A DNA stretch of 64,000 bases from Archaeoglobaceae archaeon. GTDB lineage: Archaea > Halobacteriota > Archaeoglobi > Archaeoglobales > Archaeoglobaceae. The notes below the pieces were generated by a model. That model worked only from the letters and a program-made list of their open reading frames with translations. It ran no database searches and was not told where the DNA came from. Below, piece by piece: positions 1-8,903 of this stretch. How positions within the stretch are numbered: position 1 is the stretch's first letter; the number at the start of each line of letters is the position of its first letter. The stretch covers positions 62,001 to 126,000 of the forward strand of contig JAVYOO010000001.1 in the NCBI GenBank assembly GCA_038734275.1, read 5' to 3'. A program made the position numbers and the translations under genes.

Positions 1-39
1 ACTCGACCACCAGGCGGTAGAAGAGGTAGGCGAGTTTAA
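1..39 (+). CDS. rps11: Ribosomal protein uS11, C-terminal end (partial)
   Basis: The first 39 bases read TRPPGGRRGRRV followed by TAA. This Gly/Arg-rich tail is typical of archaeal and eukaryotic uS11, a small-subunit protein on the platform near the mRNA exit site. The rest of the gene lies before the window. Its stop codon shares one base with the ATG of rpoD, and the order rps11-rpoD is the usual one in archaeal ribosomal/RNA polymerase operons, which supports the call even though only twelve residues are visible. Confidence 0.85.
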   Translation, partial: TRPPGGRRGRRV

Positions 40-833
40 TGCCGAAAATTGAAATTGTCAGCGAGAATGAGAATAGGATTATTTTTAAACTTCTCGATGC
101 ATCTCCAGCCTTAGCTAATTCTATAAGAAGGGCAATGAAGTCTCTTGTTCCTGTTTTGGCGATAGACTATGTTGATTTTTATGTGAATTCGAGCAATTTT
201 TACGACGAGATGATCGCTCACAGGCTTGCAATGCTCCCAATTAAAACAGACCTTACAAGATTTAACCTTCGAGAGAAGTGCAGTTGCGAAGGAGTAGGTT
301 GCCCAAACTGTCAGATCTCATTTAGATTAAACGTGGAAGGACCAAGAGTTGTTTATGCAAGGGATTTTATAAGCGATGATCCCGCGGTTCACTTTGCATT
401 TGGTGACATTCCGGTCCTTGAGCTATTTAATGGACAACAGTTGATGATCGAGGCAGTAGCAAGGCTCGGAATAGGAAAAGAGCATTCCAAGTTCCAGCCG
501 GTATCTGCTTGTTTTTACAGAGTAATTCCAAGAATAGAAATTAACGAAAAATGTAGTGCTTGCAAAGATTGCATTTCTGCATGCCCAAGAAAGGTTTTTG
601 AGGAGCATAATGGTAAAATTATCGCTAAAAATTTGGACAAATGCTCTTTTTGTATGGAATGTGTGAAAATTTGCGAACCCGGGGCAATCAGAGTAATTGA
701 AACCAATGACTTCCTGTTTTTTGCAGAAGGAACAGGTGCTTTGCCGATTAGAGAGGTTTTATCGAGAGCAATAGCGATTCTTAAAGAAAAGGCGGAGAAT
801 TTCAACAAGCTTCTATCTGAAATAGATGTTTAG
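39..833 (+). CDS. rpoD: DNA-directed RNA polymerase subunit Rpo3 (D) with two [4Fe-4S] motifs
   Basis: This is the archaeal counterpart of bacterial alpha and eukaryotic Rpb3. It pairs with Rpo11 to form the platform on which RNA polymerase assembles. The N-terminal dimerisation part contains NSIRRAM near residue 27. A CxC-x5-CxxC cysteine group sits near residues 81-91. A ferredoxin-like insert carries two complete CxxCxxCxxxC sets, C172/175/178/182 and C202/205/208/212, so two clusters are possible, whereas many archaeal Rpo3 proteins keep only one or none. The length of 264 residues is normal for the cluster-bearing form. The ATG overlaps the rps11 stop, and the 3' end overlaps hisA by 8 bases, which indicates one operon. 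Confidence 0.97.
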   Translation: MPKIEIVSENENRIIFKLLDASPALANSIRRAMKSLVPVLAIDYVDFYVNSSNFYDEMIAHRLAMLPIKTDLTRFNLREKCSCEGVGCPNCQISFRLNVEGPRVVYARDFISDDPAVHFAFGDIPVLELFNGQQLMIEAVARLGIGKEHSKFQPVSACFYRVIPRIEINEKCSACKDCISACPRKVFEEHNGKIIAKNLDKCSFCMECVKICEPGAIRVIETNDFLFFAEGTGALPIREVLSRAIAILKEKAENFNKLLSEIDV

Positions 834-1545
834 GATCATTCCTGCAGTCGATCTAAAAGACGGAAAAGTTGTTCGGCTTAGACAGGGGAGAGAAGAGGAA
901 ATAACGTTTTCAGCAGAAAATCCCGTTAAGATTGCAAAAAAATGGATTGAAAAAGGTGCTAAAGCGCTCCATGTTGTGGATCTCGACGGAGCTTTTCGCG
1001 GAAAACTTAGGCATGAGGAGATAATTACGGACATAATCTCCTTGGGAGCAGAAGTTCAGGTTGGTGGTGGAATAAGAAGCTTTGAAATCGCGGAAAGACT
1101 GCTTGAGCTTGGAGCGAGTAGAGTTATATTCGGCACTTTGGCTGTGGAGAGAGTTGAGGAGGTTAAAGAGTTCTCCAAAAAATGGAAAGGGAGGGTAATG
1201 ATTGCGGTTGATGTGAGAGAAGGGAAGGTAACGGTGAGGGGCTGGAAAGAGAAGACATTACTGGAACCTCTGGATTTCATTCGGCGTTATGAAGATGTTG
1301 AGGTTTCATTCTTATACACAAACATTGATGTAGAAGGACTCGTTTCTGGAATAGAAAGAGAGAAAATGCTTTTTTTGAAAACTATGAGCAAACCATTTTA
1401 CGTAGCGGGAGGAATTTCATCTTTAGAAGACATAGAATTTGTTAAAAAACTCAGAGCGAGAGGAGTGATACTCGGCTCTGCACTATACACGGGAAAGATT
1501 AAATTAGAAGATGCACTCAAATTTGAACATGAAGAGGGTAAGTAG
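826..1545 (+). CDS. hisA: ProFAR isomerase HisA
   Basis: This is phosphoribosylformimino-5-aminoimidazole carboxamide ribotide isomerase, the fourth step of histidine synthesis, catalysing an Amadori rearrangement on a (beta/alpha)8 barrel. The two catalytic aspartates are seen as D9 in IIPAVDL and D129 in IAVDVREGK. The phosphate loops VGGGIRS (near 79) and VAGGISS (near 194) are intact. The 239 residues match the family. The start ATG overlaps the end of rpoD, and the gene overlaps hisB by 17 bases, so translation is probably coupled. No paralogous TrpF function can be judged from sequence alone. Confidence 0.96.
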   Translation: MFRIIPAVDLKDGKVVRLRQGREEEITFSAENPVKIAKKWIEKGAKALHVVDLDGAFRGKLRHEEIITDIISLGAEVQVGGGIRSFEIAERLLELGASRVIFGTLAVERVEEVKEFSKKWKGRVMIAVDVREGKVTVRGWKEKTLLEPLDFIRRYEDVEVSFLYTNIDVEGLVSGIEREKMLFLKTMSKPFYVAGGISSLEDIEFVKKLRARGVILGSALYTGKIKLEDALKFEHEEGK

Positions 1546-2068
1546 GAAAACCAATGAGACTGAAGTGCAGATAATCTTTGATTCTCAAAAGACGGAGATA
1601 AGCACGGGTATCCCGTTCTTTGACCACATGTTAGAAACCGTTTCGAAACATTCGGGGTTTAAAATGGAAGTGAAAGCCTCAGGACTCGATAGGCACCATG
1701 TGATCGAAGATGTTGCAATTTGTCTGGGCAAAAGCATTTCAGAGATAGATAAGAAGGGCATAGAGAGGTTTGGTAATGCTATCGTTCCGATGGATGAGGC
1801 TGTAGCAATCTGTGGCCTTGATTTCAGTGGCAGGGGTGTTTTTGTATTTGATGGAGAGTTGAAGGATTGTGAAATAAAAGCAGAAGACTTTTTACACTTC
1901 TTCGACACACTCTGCAGAAATTCTGGATTGAATATTTACATGATGGTCAAAGGTAAGAATTCGCATCACATGATGGAGAGTGCATTTAAGGCATTTGGCA
2001 TTGCCTTAAAACAGGCCTTAGCCAAGACTGGAACAGAATTCAGGAGTGCTAAGGGTGTTCTTGATTGA
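1529..2068 (+). CDS. hisB: Imidazoleglycerol-phosphate dehydratase HisB
   Basis: HisB removes water from imidazoleglycerol phosphate to give imidazoleacetol phosphate, using two manganese ions. Metal-ligand motifs are present: FFDHMLE, DRHHVIEDVAICLG and NSHHMMES. I chose the ATG at 1529 (MKRVSRKTNE) rather than the upstream in-frame ATG at 1511, because family members begin directly with this basic strand and the resulting 179 residues are closer to the usual monofunctional length. The gene overlaps hisA upstream, and its TGA overlaps the TTG start of the next gene, so a histidine pair is embedded in the same transcription unit. Confidence 0.95.
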   Translation: MKRVSRKTNETEVQIIFDSQKTEISTGIPFFDHMLETVSKHSGFKMEVKASGLDRHHVIEDVAICLGKSISEIDKKGIERFGNAIVPMDEAVAICGLDFSGRGVFVFDGELKDCEIKAEDFLHFFDTLCRNSGLNIYMMVKGKNSHHMMESAFKAFGIALKQALAKTGTEFRSAKGVLD

Positions 2069-2709
2069 TTGTCTGCCAGAATCTTAGCAAGAAATTCGGA
2101 GACCACTTTGCCCTTCGGGAAATATCCTTTTCTGGTGAAGGAAAGATAGGCGTATTTGGGTATAACGGAGCAGGAAAGTCGACACTTGCAAAAATAATAG
2201 CCGGAATTCTGAAACCAAGTTCTGGAAAGATTGAAGTTTTTGGGCTTGAGCCAAGCAAGAGCCCAGAAATAAGAAGAAAAATTGGTGTTGTAACACACAA
2301 TCCTATGCTTTACAGAGAGCTCACTGTCATGGAGAATCTCGAGTTCTACGCTAAACTTTACAATTCCGAGGACTGGAGGGTTGTGGTAAAAAAGTTGAGA
2401 TTGAACGAAATTTTAAACCATAGAATTTCAGAACTTTCAAGAGGTTTCACTCAGCGTGTTGCGATAGCAAGAGCACTAATATGTGATCCAAAGATTTTGA
2501 TTTTAGATGAGGCTTTTTCAGGACTTGATGTGGAGAGCAGGGAGATATTGGTAAGAATAATACAGGAATTCAATGGTCTTCTTGTCTTTTCAACACACAA
2601 CTTTGAAGATGCAGAATTCTGTGACAGTTTTTTAGTGCTGGAAAATGGGAGGCTAAAATACTTTGGGGATAGTTATGAAAAAGCCATCGAGTCTTTATCT
2701 ACTCACTGA
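2065..2709 (+). CDS. ccmA: ABC transporter ATPase, CcmA-type (cytochrome c maturation)
   Basis: This 214-residue ABC ATPase has Walker A GYNGAGKST (near 31), a degenerate signature ELSRGFTQR (near 128), Walker B ILILDEAF and the H-loop STHNF. Its short length and the CcmB-like membrane protein directly downstream point to CcmA, which with CcmB powers release of haem-loaded CcmE at the cell surface. The start is TTG at 2065, overlapping the hisB stop; no better in-frame start gives the family N-terminus. The 3' end overlaps ccmB by 35 bases. A generic ABC-2 exporter ATPase is the alternative. c-type cytochromes are plentiful in Ferroglobus and Geoglobus, which fits. Confidence 0.75.
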   Translation: MIVCQNLSKKFGDHFALREISFSGEGKIGVFGYNGAGKSTLAKIIAGILKPSSGKIEVFGLEPSKSPEIRRKIGVVTHNPMLYRELTVMENLEFYAKLYNSEDWRVVVKKLRLNEILNHRISELSRGFTQRVAIARALICDPKILILDEAFSGLDVESREILVRIIQEFNGLLVFSTHNFEDAEFCDSFLVLENGRLKYFGDSYEKAIESLSTH

Positions 2710-3325
2710 ACTCGTAAAAAAAGATCTGAAGATCGAGTTAAGGAGCAAATCGAGTCTAAACCAAATGTTAATCTTTGCTCTAACAGTAGCGTTTCTTTTT
2801 AGCCATTCTCTGGACACAAAAAGTTTTTTTTCACAGGTAATTCTTCTTTTAATTATCTTTACCTCAATTGCAGGAATATCTGTCTCTGTTCTCAGGGAAT
2901 TTGATCTTGAGACGATTGAGGGTCTAAAGGCTTCACCGTTAACGAGTTCTCAGATAATGACAGCAAAAATGACTTCGAACTTTATCCTTGTTTTAATTCT
3001 TTCTTCAGTAATTTATCCTGTTTGCTATGGTCTTTTCAATCTCGAGGGTGAGTTCCTTTTAACCTTGGGTGTCATATTAATTGCGATTATGCCAATTTCT
3101 GGCGTAATAACTATTCTTGCACCTTTATCTACAAATTCAAAGAGTAGGGAAATGCTTCTTCTTGCAATGATTTTTCCGATAATTTTCCCGGTTCTTATGC
3201 CCGCAGTAAAATCGATATCTCTGGCATACGTGGGAATTATCGACTCCATGAGTCTCTTATTTATGCTTTCTTATGCGGGCATAATTTACACTTTATCTCT
3301 CTTGCTTTCAGATTATCTCTTCTAA
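2675..3325 (+). CDS. ccmB: CcmB-like haem exporter membrane protein
   Basis: The 216-residue protein has six hydrophobic segments and a short cytoplasmic N-terminus (ELVKKDLKIELRS) that resembles CcmB. The loop FDLETIEGLKASPLTSSQIM matches the CcmB coupling region. It should form the membrane part of the CcmAB complex of system I cytochrome c maturation. I chose the ATG at 2675, preceded by GGGGAT, over the TTG at 2663. Other ccm genes (ccmC, E, F) are not in this window, so the assignment rests on the pair itself. Confidence 0.75.
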   Translation: MKKPSSLYLLTELVKKDLKIELRSKSSLNQMLIFALTVAFLFSHSLDTKSFFSQVILLLIIFTSIAGISVSVLREFDLETIEGLKASPLTSSQIMTAKMTSNFILVLILSSVIYPVCYGLFNLEGEFLLTLGVILIAIMPISGVITILAPLSTNSKSREMLLLAMIFPIIFPVLMPAVKSISLAYVGIIDSMSLLFMLSYAGIIYTLSLLLSDYLF

Positions 3326-3335
3326 TCTAAAAGGA

Positions 3336-3343
3336 TTTTTATA
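3336..3343 (+). promoter_or_regulatory. TATA box of srp54
   Basis: TTTTTATA lies about 25 bases before the srp54 ATG at 3365 and just after the ccmB stop. With the usual TATA-to-start distance in archaea the transcript would begin at or next to the ATG, giving a leaderless mRNA. No Shine-Dalgarno sequence is visible in front of the ATG, which agrees. Confidence 0.5.
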
Positions 3344-3364
3344 CCATCCGTATAGTGTTTTTCG

Positions 3365-4654
3365 ATGGCACTTGATGCTTTGAAGGACATAGCAAGGAAA
3401 ATCATGGGTTCCACTTCCATAGACAAGAAATTCGTCGAGGAAATGGTAAGGGATATCCAGAGAGCTCTGATAAAGGCAGATGTTAACGTTAAGCAGGTGA
3501 AAGAGATAAGCGAAGCGATAAAGAAAAGAGCTCTGAGTGAAGAAGTTCCTGAATTCTTTGATGCAAGAGAACATGTCCTCAGGATTGTTTATGAAGAACT
3601 GCTCAAAGGAGTTGGTGAGGGTCTTGAAATTCCGCTTAAAAAAGCAAGAATTATGCTTGTTGGACTTCAGGGAAGTGGTAAGACCACAACAGCAGTAAAG
3701 CTTGCCAAATTCTTTAGAGATAGAGGAATGAAAACCGCCGTGGTAGCAGGAGATACATGGAGACCTGCTGCTTATGAGCAGTTAAAACAGCTTGCGGATG
3801 CAAATTCCATAGCCTTTTATGGTGAAAAGGGCAGAAATGCTGTTGAAGTAGTTAAAAAAGCTTTGGAGAACGCAAAAGAAGAAGTTATAATTATCGACAC
3901 TGCTGGTAGGCATGCACTTGAAAAGGAACTCATCGATGAGATGATTGCAATTTCAAAAGTTGCAAATCCGGATTACAAGTTTCTTGTGCTCGATGCTGCA
4001 ATTGGACAGCTCGCAAGCAAACAGGCAAAGGCTTTTCACGATGCGATTGGAATAGACGGAATAATTATCACAAAATTCGATGGGACTGCAAAAGGTGGTG
4101 GAGCCTTAAGCGCTGCGAGAGAGATAGGAATACCCATAGCATTCATAGGAACGGGGGAAAAGGTGGAGGATTTTGAAAAGTTCGATCCGGCGAGTTTTCT
4201 ATCAAGGCTTCTTGGAATGGGAGACTTAAAAACTCTGATGGAAAAAGTTGAGAGAATAGCACAAGAGGAGGAAATCGATGCAGAGGCGTTTCTAAAGGGC
4301 AACTTCACTTTAAAGGACATTTACAAACAAATTGAGGCGATGAACAAACTTGGACCACTCAGAAAAGTGTTGGAAATGATTCCTGTTTTTGGATTAGGAG
4401 TTGATGATCAGACTGCGGAGATGACACAGGAAAAGATGAAGAGATTCAAGGTAATTATGGATTCAATGACAGAAGAGGAACTTTTGAATCCAAAGATCAT
4501 AGACAGTTCTAGGATCAGGAGGATCGCAATTGGTAGTGGAACCTCACAACAGGAAGTTAAGGAACTGTTAAAGTATTATGAAACAGTAAAAAGTGTAATG
4601 AAGAAGATGAAGAAGAAAAAACTACCAATGAAGGGATTAAAGTTTGGAATATGA
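3365..4654 (+). CDS. srp54: Signal recognition particle GTPase SRP54
   Basis: SRP54 (Ffh) binds signal sequences and 7S RNA and delivers ribosomes to FtsY at the membrane. An N-terminal helical domain is followed by the GTPase domain with G1 GLQGSGKTT (100-108), DTAGR and [11 protein letters not shown], then a methionine-rich M domain from about residue 300 with the [11 protein letters not shown]-binding region. The basic tail [16 protein letters not shown] is typical. Length 429 is close to archaeal homologues. It overlaps rnhB by four bases (ATGA). The 7S RNA gene is not in this window. Confidence 0.97.
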   Translation: MALDALKDIARKIMGSTSIDKKFVEEMVRDIQRALIKADVNVKQVKEISEAIKKRALSEEVPEFFDAREHVLRIVYEELLKGVGEGLEIPLKKARIMLVGLQGSGKTTTAVKLAKFFRDRGMKTAVVAGDTWRPAAYEQLKQLADANSIAFYGEKGRNAVEVVKKALENAKEEVIIIDTAGRHALEKELIDEMIAISKVANPDYKFLVLDAAIGQLASKQAKAFHDAIGIDGIIITKFDGTAKGGGALSAAREIGIPIAFIGTGEKVEDFEKFDPASFLSRLLGMGDLKTLMEKVERIAQEEEIDAEAFLKGNFTLKDIYKQIEAMNKLGPLRKVLEMIPVFGLGVDDQTAEMTQEKMKRFKVIMDSMTEEELLNPKIIDSSRIRRIAIGSGTSQQEVKELLKYYETVKSVMKKMKKKKLPMKGLKFGI

Positions 4655-5265
4655 AAGCCGGCATCGACGAGGCGGGAAAGGGTTGTGTTATTGGACCATT
4701 GGTGGTTGCAGGTGTAGCATGTGATAACGAAGAATATCTGAAAAGCATAGGAGTTAAAGATTCAAAAAAGTTGAGCCAGAAAAGACGAGAAGAGCTGGCA
4801 GAAAAAATTCGAAAAGTTGCGAGGGTTGAAGTTGTCAAAATACCTGCTGAAAAGCTTGACAAGATGATGGAAACGAAAACGATAAACGAAATCCTTAAGG
4901 ATTGCTATGCTGAAATAATTAAAAAGCTAAATCCTCAAATTGCTCTTGTTGACAGTCCAGATGTTAAACCCGAAAGACTTGCAAATCAGTTAAAGGAAAT
5001 GACGAGCATAGATGTAATTGCGGAGCATAAAGCGGACGAAAAATACGTTCTTGTCTCTTCTGCATCGATTATAGCAAAAGTTGAAAGAGAAAAAGAGATA
5101 GAAAGACTAAAAAAGACTTTTGGAGACTTTGGAAGCGGATATGCAAGTGATCCAAAGACGATAGCCTATTTAAAGCAGTTAAATGAAATGCCTTCGTTTG
5201 TCAGAAAAAAATGGAAAACCATAGAGAGACTATATCAACGATCGTTAGAGGATTTTAATGATTAG
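4651..5265 (+). CDS. rnhB: Ribonuclease HII
   Basis: RNase HII cuts RNA in RNA/DNA hybrids and single ribonucleotides in DNA. The catalytic motif GIDEAGKG starts at residue 4 (D6, E7), with the third acidic residue in LVDSPD near 100 and the fourth in HKADEKYVLVSSASIIAK. In most family members the first motif is DEAGRG, so Lys replaces Arg here, a mild change. The length of 204 is normal. It is translationally coupled to srp54 by an ATGA overlap. Confidence 0.95.
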   Translation: MKAGIDEAGKGCVIGPLVVAGVACDNEEYLKSIGVKDSKKLSQKRREELAEKIRKVARVEVVKIPAEKLDKMMETKTINEILKDCYAEIIKKLNPQIALVDSPDVKPERLANQLKEMTSIDVIAEHKADEKYVLVSSASIIAKVEREKEIERLKKTFGDFGSGYASDPKTIAYLKQLNEMPSFVRKKWKTIERLYQRSLEDFND

Positions 5266-5320
5266 TGAATTGGAGGGGTAAAAATCTAATGTAAATTTCT
5301 TTGATCTAAAGTAAAGAAAA

Positions 5321-5328
5321 TTTTATAT
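5321..5328 (+). promoter_or_regulatory. TATA box of the ribonucleotide reductase gene
   Basis: TTTTATAT lies about 90 bases before the nrdJ start and implies a 5' leader of roughly 60 bases. The leader ends with GGTGGTTTA directly before the ATG, a usable ribosome binding site. The leader is much too short for a cobalamin riboswitch, although the enzyme needs adenosylcobalamin. Confidence 0.45.
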
Positions 5329-5411
5329 GCAAATTCGGCTTTTCAATTGCTTCAAATGCAACGTTGGCGTAATCTTTTTGTAAAAGAAGAGGAGTTAATT
5401 CTGGTGGTTTA

Positions 5412-7658
5412 ATGATTCTCGGAAAAACAGCTGAGACTGTGCTCAGAAAGAGATACTTATTGAAAAATGAGAATGGAGAGATAGTTGAAACTCCAGAGCA
5501 AATGTGTTGGAGAGTTGCGAATGCCATCGCATGTGCAGAAGAAAATTACGGTAGCGATTCGAGGTATTGGGCTAAAAAGTTTTTCGAGATGATGTGGAAT
5601 CAAGAATTTATGCCTAATTCTCCAACTTTGATGAATGCCGGGACTCCTTTAGGGCAACTGTCCGCATGTTTCGTCTTACCAGTTGAAGACAGTATAGATG
5701 GAATTTTTAAGGCATTATGGGACATGGCAAGAGTTCAAAAAAGTGGAGGAGGCACAGGATTTAGTTTTTCAAGACTTAGACCTAAAGGAGATCTCGTCAA
5801 GAGCACCATGGGTGTTGCGAGTGGGCCGGTGAGTTTTATGAAAATATTCGATGCAGCTACTGAACAAATAAAGCAGGGAGGGAGGAGAAGAGGAGCCAAC
5901 ATGGGTATTTTGCGTTGCGATCATCCCGACATTGAGGAGTTTATAAAAGCAAAATGGGAAGAAGGGGTGCTCCGAAATTTCAACATAAGTGTGGCCATTA
6001 CAGATAAATTCATGTCTGCATTGAAGAAAGACGAGGACTATGAGCTTGTAAACCCAAGAACCGGAGAAGTTGTGAAAAAAGTTTCTGCAAGAAAGATATT
6101 CAACATGATTGTAGAAGGAGCCTGGAGAAATGGAGAACCCGGTATCGTGTTTATTGACGAAATAAACCGTCACAATCCAACTCCGCATGTTGGAATGATT
6201 GAAGCCACGAATCCTTGTGGAGAACAGCCTTTGCTACCCTATGAGTCGTGCAATCTCGGAAGTATAAATCTTGCAAAGTTCGTTAAAGGAGAGGATTTTG
6301 ACTGGGACAGGCTTAAAGAAGTAGTTTGGACTGCAACGAGATTTCTTGACAATGTGATTGATGTGAACTGTTATCCAATTCCAGAAATAGAGGAAATGAC
6401 TAAAGCAAATAGAAAAATCGGGCTTGGGGTCATGGGCTGGGCAGACGCACTTTTTATGCTTGGAATTCCTTATGACAGCGAAAAGGCAATAAATCTAGCA
6501 GAAAAAGTTATGAGTTTCATTCAAAGCGAGTCTCATAAAGCTTCACAGGCCTTGGCAGAGGAACGTGGGGTATTTCCGAACTGGAAGGGAAGCACATGGG
6601 AAAAGAAGGGGATAAAGATAAGGAATGCAACCACCACTACAATTGCTCCTACAGGGACAATAAGCATAATAGCTAACTGTAGTAGTGGAATTGAGCCAGT
6701 ATTTGCTTTAGCTTACAGGAGAGCGAATATACTCGATGGAGAGGAATTCTTCGAGACGAATCCTGTATTTGAAGCGGTATTGAGAAAAAGAGGATTATAC
6801 AGTTCAGAGTTAATTGAAAAAGTAGCTGAAACGGGCAGCATTCAGAAGCTTAACCTTCCCGATGATATGAAGAGAGTATTCAAATGTGCGCTAGAAATAG
6901 CTCCGGAATGGCATGTTAGAATGCAGGCAGCTTTTCAGAAGTATACGGACAATGCGGTCAGTAAGACTATTAATCTTCCAAACTCTGCAACTCGTTCTGA
7001 CGTCGAAAGAGCATTTTTGCTCGCTTATGAGCTGAAATGCAAGGGTATAACAGTTTACAGAGATGGAAGCAGGGAGGAACAGGTCTTAATGCTTAAAAAA
7101 GCTGAAAAAGAGAAGGAGAAAGTTAGAAGACCATCAAAATTCATAGAACCACGCCCAAGACCGAGAGTCACTGAGGGAAGAACGATTGAAACCAAGACGG
7201 GCTGTGGTTCGCTTTATGTTACGATCAATGAGGACAGCGAAGGAATTGCCGAGGTATTTGTTCAGCTTGGAAAAAGTGGAGGATGCTCCGCTTCGCAAAC
7301 CGAAGCTATTGGAAGACTTTTAAGCGTTGCATTACGAAGCTGGATAAATCCGGAAGTGCTGATCAAGCAGTTAAAAGGGATTCGATGCCCCTCTATAGGC
7401 TTTGACAACGGTGAAATAATAACGAGCTGTGCAGACGGAGTAGCAAAAGTCCTTGAAAAATGGTTAAAGGGCGAATATAAGAAGATAAAGTTTGGTGTTG
7501 AAGGTATAAAGCCGTTAACAGAATTTGCTGGGGAGATAGCGGAAGAAGAGGGAAAGACAAAGATGATCGGTGGTGTTTGTCCAGAATGTGGCAATGTGCT
7601 CGAATATGGAGAAGGTTGTGCGACATGTAGATTTTGTGGCTTTACCAAGTGCGGATAG
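5412..7658 (+). CDS. nrdJ: Adenosylcobalamin-dependent (class II) ribonucleotide reductase
   Basis: The enzyme reduces ribonucleotides to deoxyribonucleotides with a cobalamin-derived thiyl radical. Visible motifs are the redox cysteine in GQLSACFVLP (C86), the radical-site motif NPCGE (267-271), ESCNLGSINL and the phosphate-binding PTGTISIIA segment. A C-terminal zinc-ribbon-like tail with CPECG and a CATCRFCG group is typical of long class II enzymes. There is no N-terminal ATP-cone. The 748 residues fit monomeric or dimeric NrdJ. The start at 5412 has a GGTGG site directly upstream. The gene stands alone between its own promoter and the next operon. Confidence 0.95.
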   Translation: MILGKTAETVLRKRYLLKNENGEIVETPEQMCWRVANAIACAEENYGSDSRYWAKKFFEMMWNQEFMPNSPTLMNAGTPLGQLSACFVLPVEDSIDGIFKALWDMARVQKSGGGTGFSFSRLRPKGDLVKSTMGVASGPVSFMKIFDAATEQIKQGGRRRGANMGILRCDHPDIEEFIKAKWEEGVLRNFNISVAITDKFMSALKKDEDYELVNPRTGEVVKKVSARKIFNMIVEGAWRNGEPGIVFIDEINRHNPTPHVGMIEATNPCGEQPLLPYESCNLGSINLAKFVKGEDFDWDRLKEVVWTATRFLDNVIDVNCYPIPEIEEMTKANRKIGLGVMGWADALFMLGIPYDSEKAINLAEKVMSFIQSESHKASQALAEERGVFPNWKGSTWEKKGIKIRNATTTTIAPTGTISIIANCSSGIEPVFALAYRRANILDGEEFFETNPVFEAVLRKRGLYSSELIEKVAETGSIQKLNLPDDMKRVFKCALEIAPEWHVRMQAAFQKYTDNAVSKTINLPNSATRSDVERAFLLAYELKCKGITVYRDGSREEQVLMLKKAEKEKEKVRRPSKFIEPRPRPRVTEGRTIETKTGCGSLYVTINEDSEGIAEVFVQLGKSGGCSASQTEAIGRLLSVALRSWINPEVLIKQLKGIRCPSIGFDNGEIITSCADGVAKVLEKWLKGEYKKIKFGVEGIKPLTEFAGEIAEEEGKTKMIGGVCPECGNVLEYGEGCATCRFCGFTKCG

Positions 7659-7709
7659 ATTTTATCATTAATACAAATTTTTGTATGAAAAAGTGCTAAA
7701 CTTAAAGTA

Positions 7710-7746
7710 ATTCGTTATCTTTAGAAAAATTCGGTATCTTTATATA
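7710..7746 (+). promoter_or_regulatory. Promoter with tandem 14-bp repeats before the histidine kinase
   Basis: ATTCGTTATCTTTA (7710-7723) and ATTCGGTATCTTTA (7729-7742) differ at one base and repeat with a 19-base period. The second copy runs into the TATA box TTTATATA (7739-7746), which lies about 25 bases before the ATG of the kinase. The placement suits a regulator that competes with TBP/TFB binding, or two helically phased activator sites. The repeats are seen; the role is inferred. Confidence 0.45.
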
Positions 7747-7769
7747 CGTCTTAATCGATTATAGATGTT

Positions 7770-8771
7770 ATGAATGTCTATAATCTGAATCAAAATCGTG
7801 AAGAACTGTTTGAAATTCTCTTGCAAAAATCTTTAGTAGGAAATTTTATAATTCAAGATGAAAGGCTCGTCTATTTCAACGAGGCAGTTGAAAAGGTGAC
7901 TGGCTACACTTTTGAGGAGCTGAAAAATTTAAATCCCTTTGAAATTGTTCACCTAGAAGATAGAAGCGTAGTTTATCAGAAGTATGTTTCGAGGATAAAC
8001 CGAATCAAAGAAGATGAAACATATAGCTTCAGAATAATCACCAAAGATGGAGCAGTTCGATGGATTACCGCAAGGGCATTGGGGATTAATTATAAGGGCA
8101 AACCAGGTGTTGCAGTAAATGCGATGGACACAACACATTTAATTGAACTTACTGAAGAGTTAAGAAAAAAGAACGAGTTGCTATCTCATCTCTCGAGTAT
8201 TTTGAGGCACGATATTCTTGGTGATGTAGCTATAATCAGTGCTGCGATAGAATTGAGAGATGAAAATATGCTTCAGACAGCTTTTGAGAGGATAAAAAAG
8301 ATAAGGGAGAAAATTGAAGACATCAAAAAACTTGAGGAAGAAATGGGAGAATTAAAGATAGTTAACGCAGTAGAAATGGCTCGCTATGCTGTTGAAAAAT
8401 ATAGCAGAGAGGCTAATATAGTTTTTAGGTATGAAAATGTGTTCGTGATGGCAAATGAGTCTTTAAAATCAGCAATTGAGAACATAGTTAATAATGCGAT
8501 TGTTCACAATCCCGAAGGGGTTAAAATAGAAATTGATGTTTTTAGAGACGGTAAAGATTGCGTTGTGAGAGTTTCGGATAACGGAGTAGGCATAGATTGT
8601 GAGATTAAGAAAAAACTGTTTTCTGAGAGAATATCGACGAGAAAAGGAGGAGGGTTGGGACTTCTAATAGTAAAAAAGATTGTTGAAACATTTAGGGGTT
8701 CGATAAGGGTTTATGACAATAAGCCCCAAGGCACGGTATTTGAAATTCGGATTCCGTGTGTTTGGTTTTAA
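7770..8771 (+). CDS. PAS-domain sensor histidine kinase
   Basis: Residues 1-125 form a PAS domain with a PAC-like end (RIITKDGAVRWITA). A short dimerisation helix follows with the phospho-acceptor candidate H147 in SILRHDILGD, then a HATPase domain with NIVNNAIVHN (N box), DNGVGID (G1) and GGGLGLLIVKKIV (G2). No membrane segment is predicted by eye, so it should be a soluble sensor. No response regulator is adjacent, as is common for archaeal orphan kinases. It lies just before the CO dehydrogenase genes in the same direction but is separated by a 130-base gap with its own TATA box. Confidence 0.9.
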   Translation: MNVYNLNQNREELFEILLQKSLVGNFIIQDERLVYFNEAVEKVTGYTFEELKNLNPFEIVHLEDRSVVYQKYVSRINRIKEDETYSFRIITKDGAVRWITARALGINYKGKPGVAVNAMDTTHLIELTEELRKKNELLSHLSSILRHDILGDVAIISAAIELRDENMLQTAFERIKKIREKIEDIKKLEEEMGELKIVNAVEMARYAVEKYSREANIVFRYENVFVMANESLKSAIENIVNNAIVHNPEGVKIEIDVFRDGKDCVVRVSDNGVGIDCEIKKKLFSERISTRKGGGLGLLIVKKIVETFRGSIRVYDNKPQGTVFEIRIPCVWF

Positions 8772-8864
8772 AATTCAACTTATAGATAATACTATTTGTT
8801 AAATTATTGGGCAAATTTCATATTACCTTTTGTTATAAAAAATTCTGATATTAACTTTAAAAAA

Positions 8865-8900
8865 GCTTATATGTGATCTGATTCAGGGAAGAGTGGTGGT
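8865..8900 (+). promoter_or_regulatory. TATA box and ribosome binding site of cdhA copy 1
   Basis: GCTTATAT at 8865-8872 is a TATA-box candidate, and GGTGGT at 8895-8900 is a ribosome binding site three bases before the ATG at 8904. The two are close, so the leader would be only a few bases long. No palindrome like the one in front of the second cdhA copy is seen here. Confidence 0.45.
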
Positions 8901-8903
8901 AAG

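Noticed and set aside
5281-5411. Possible cobalamin riboswitch before the B12-dependent ribonucleotide reductase
   Set aside because: The leader is about 60 bases and shows none of the B12-box structure.
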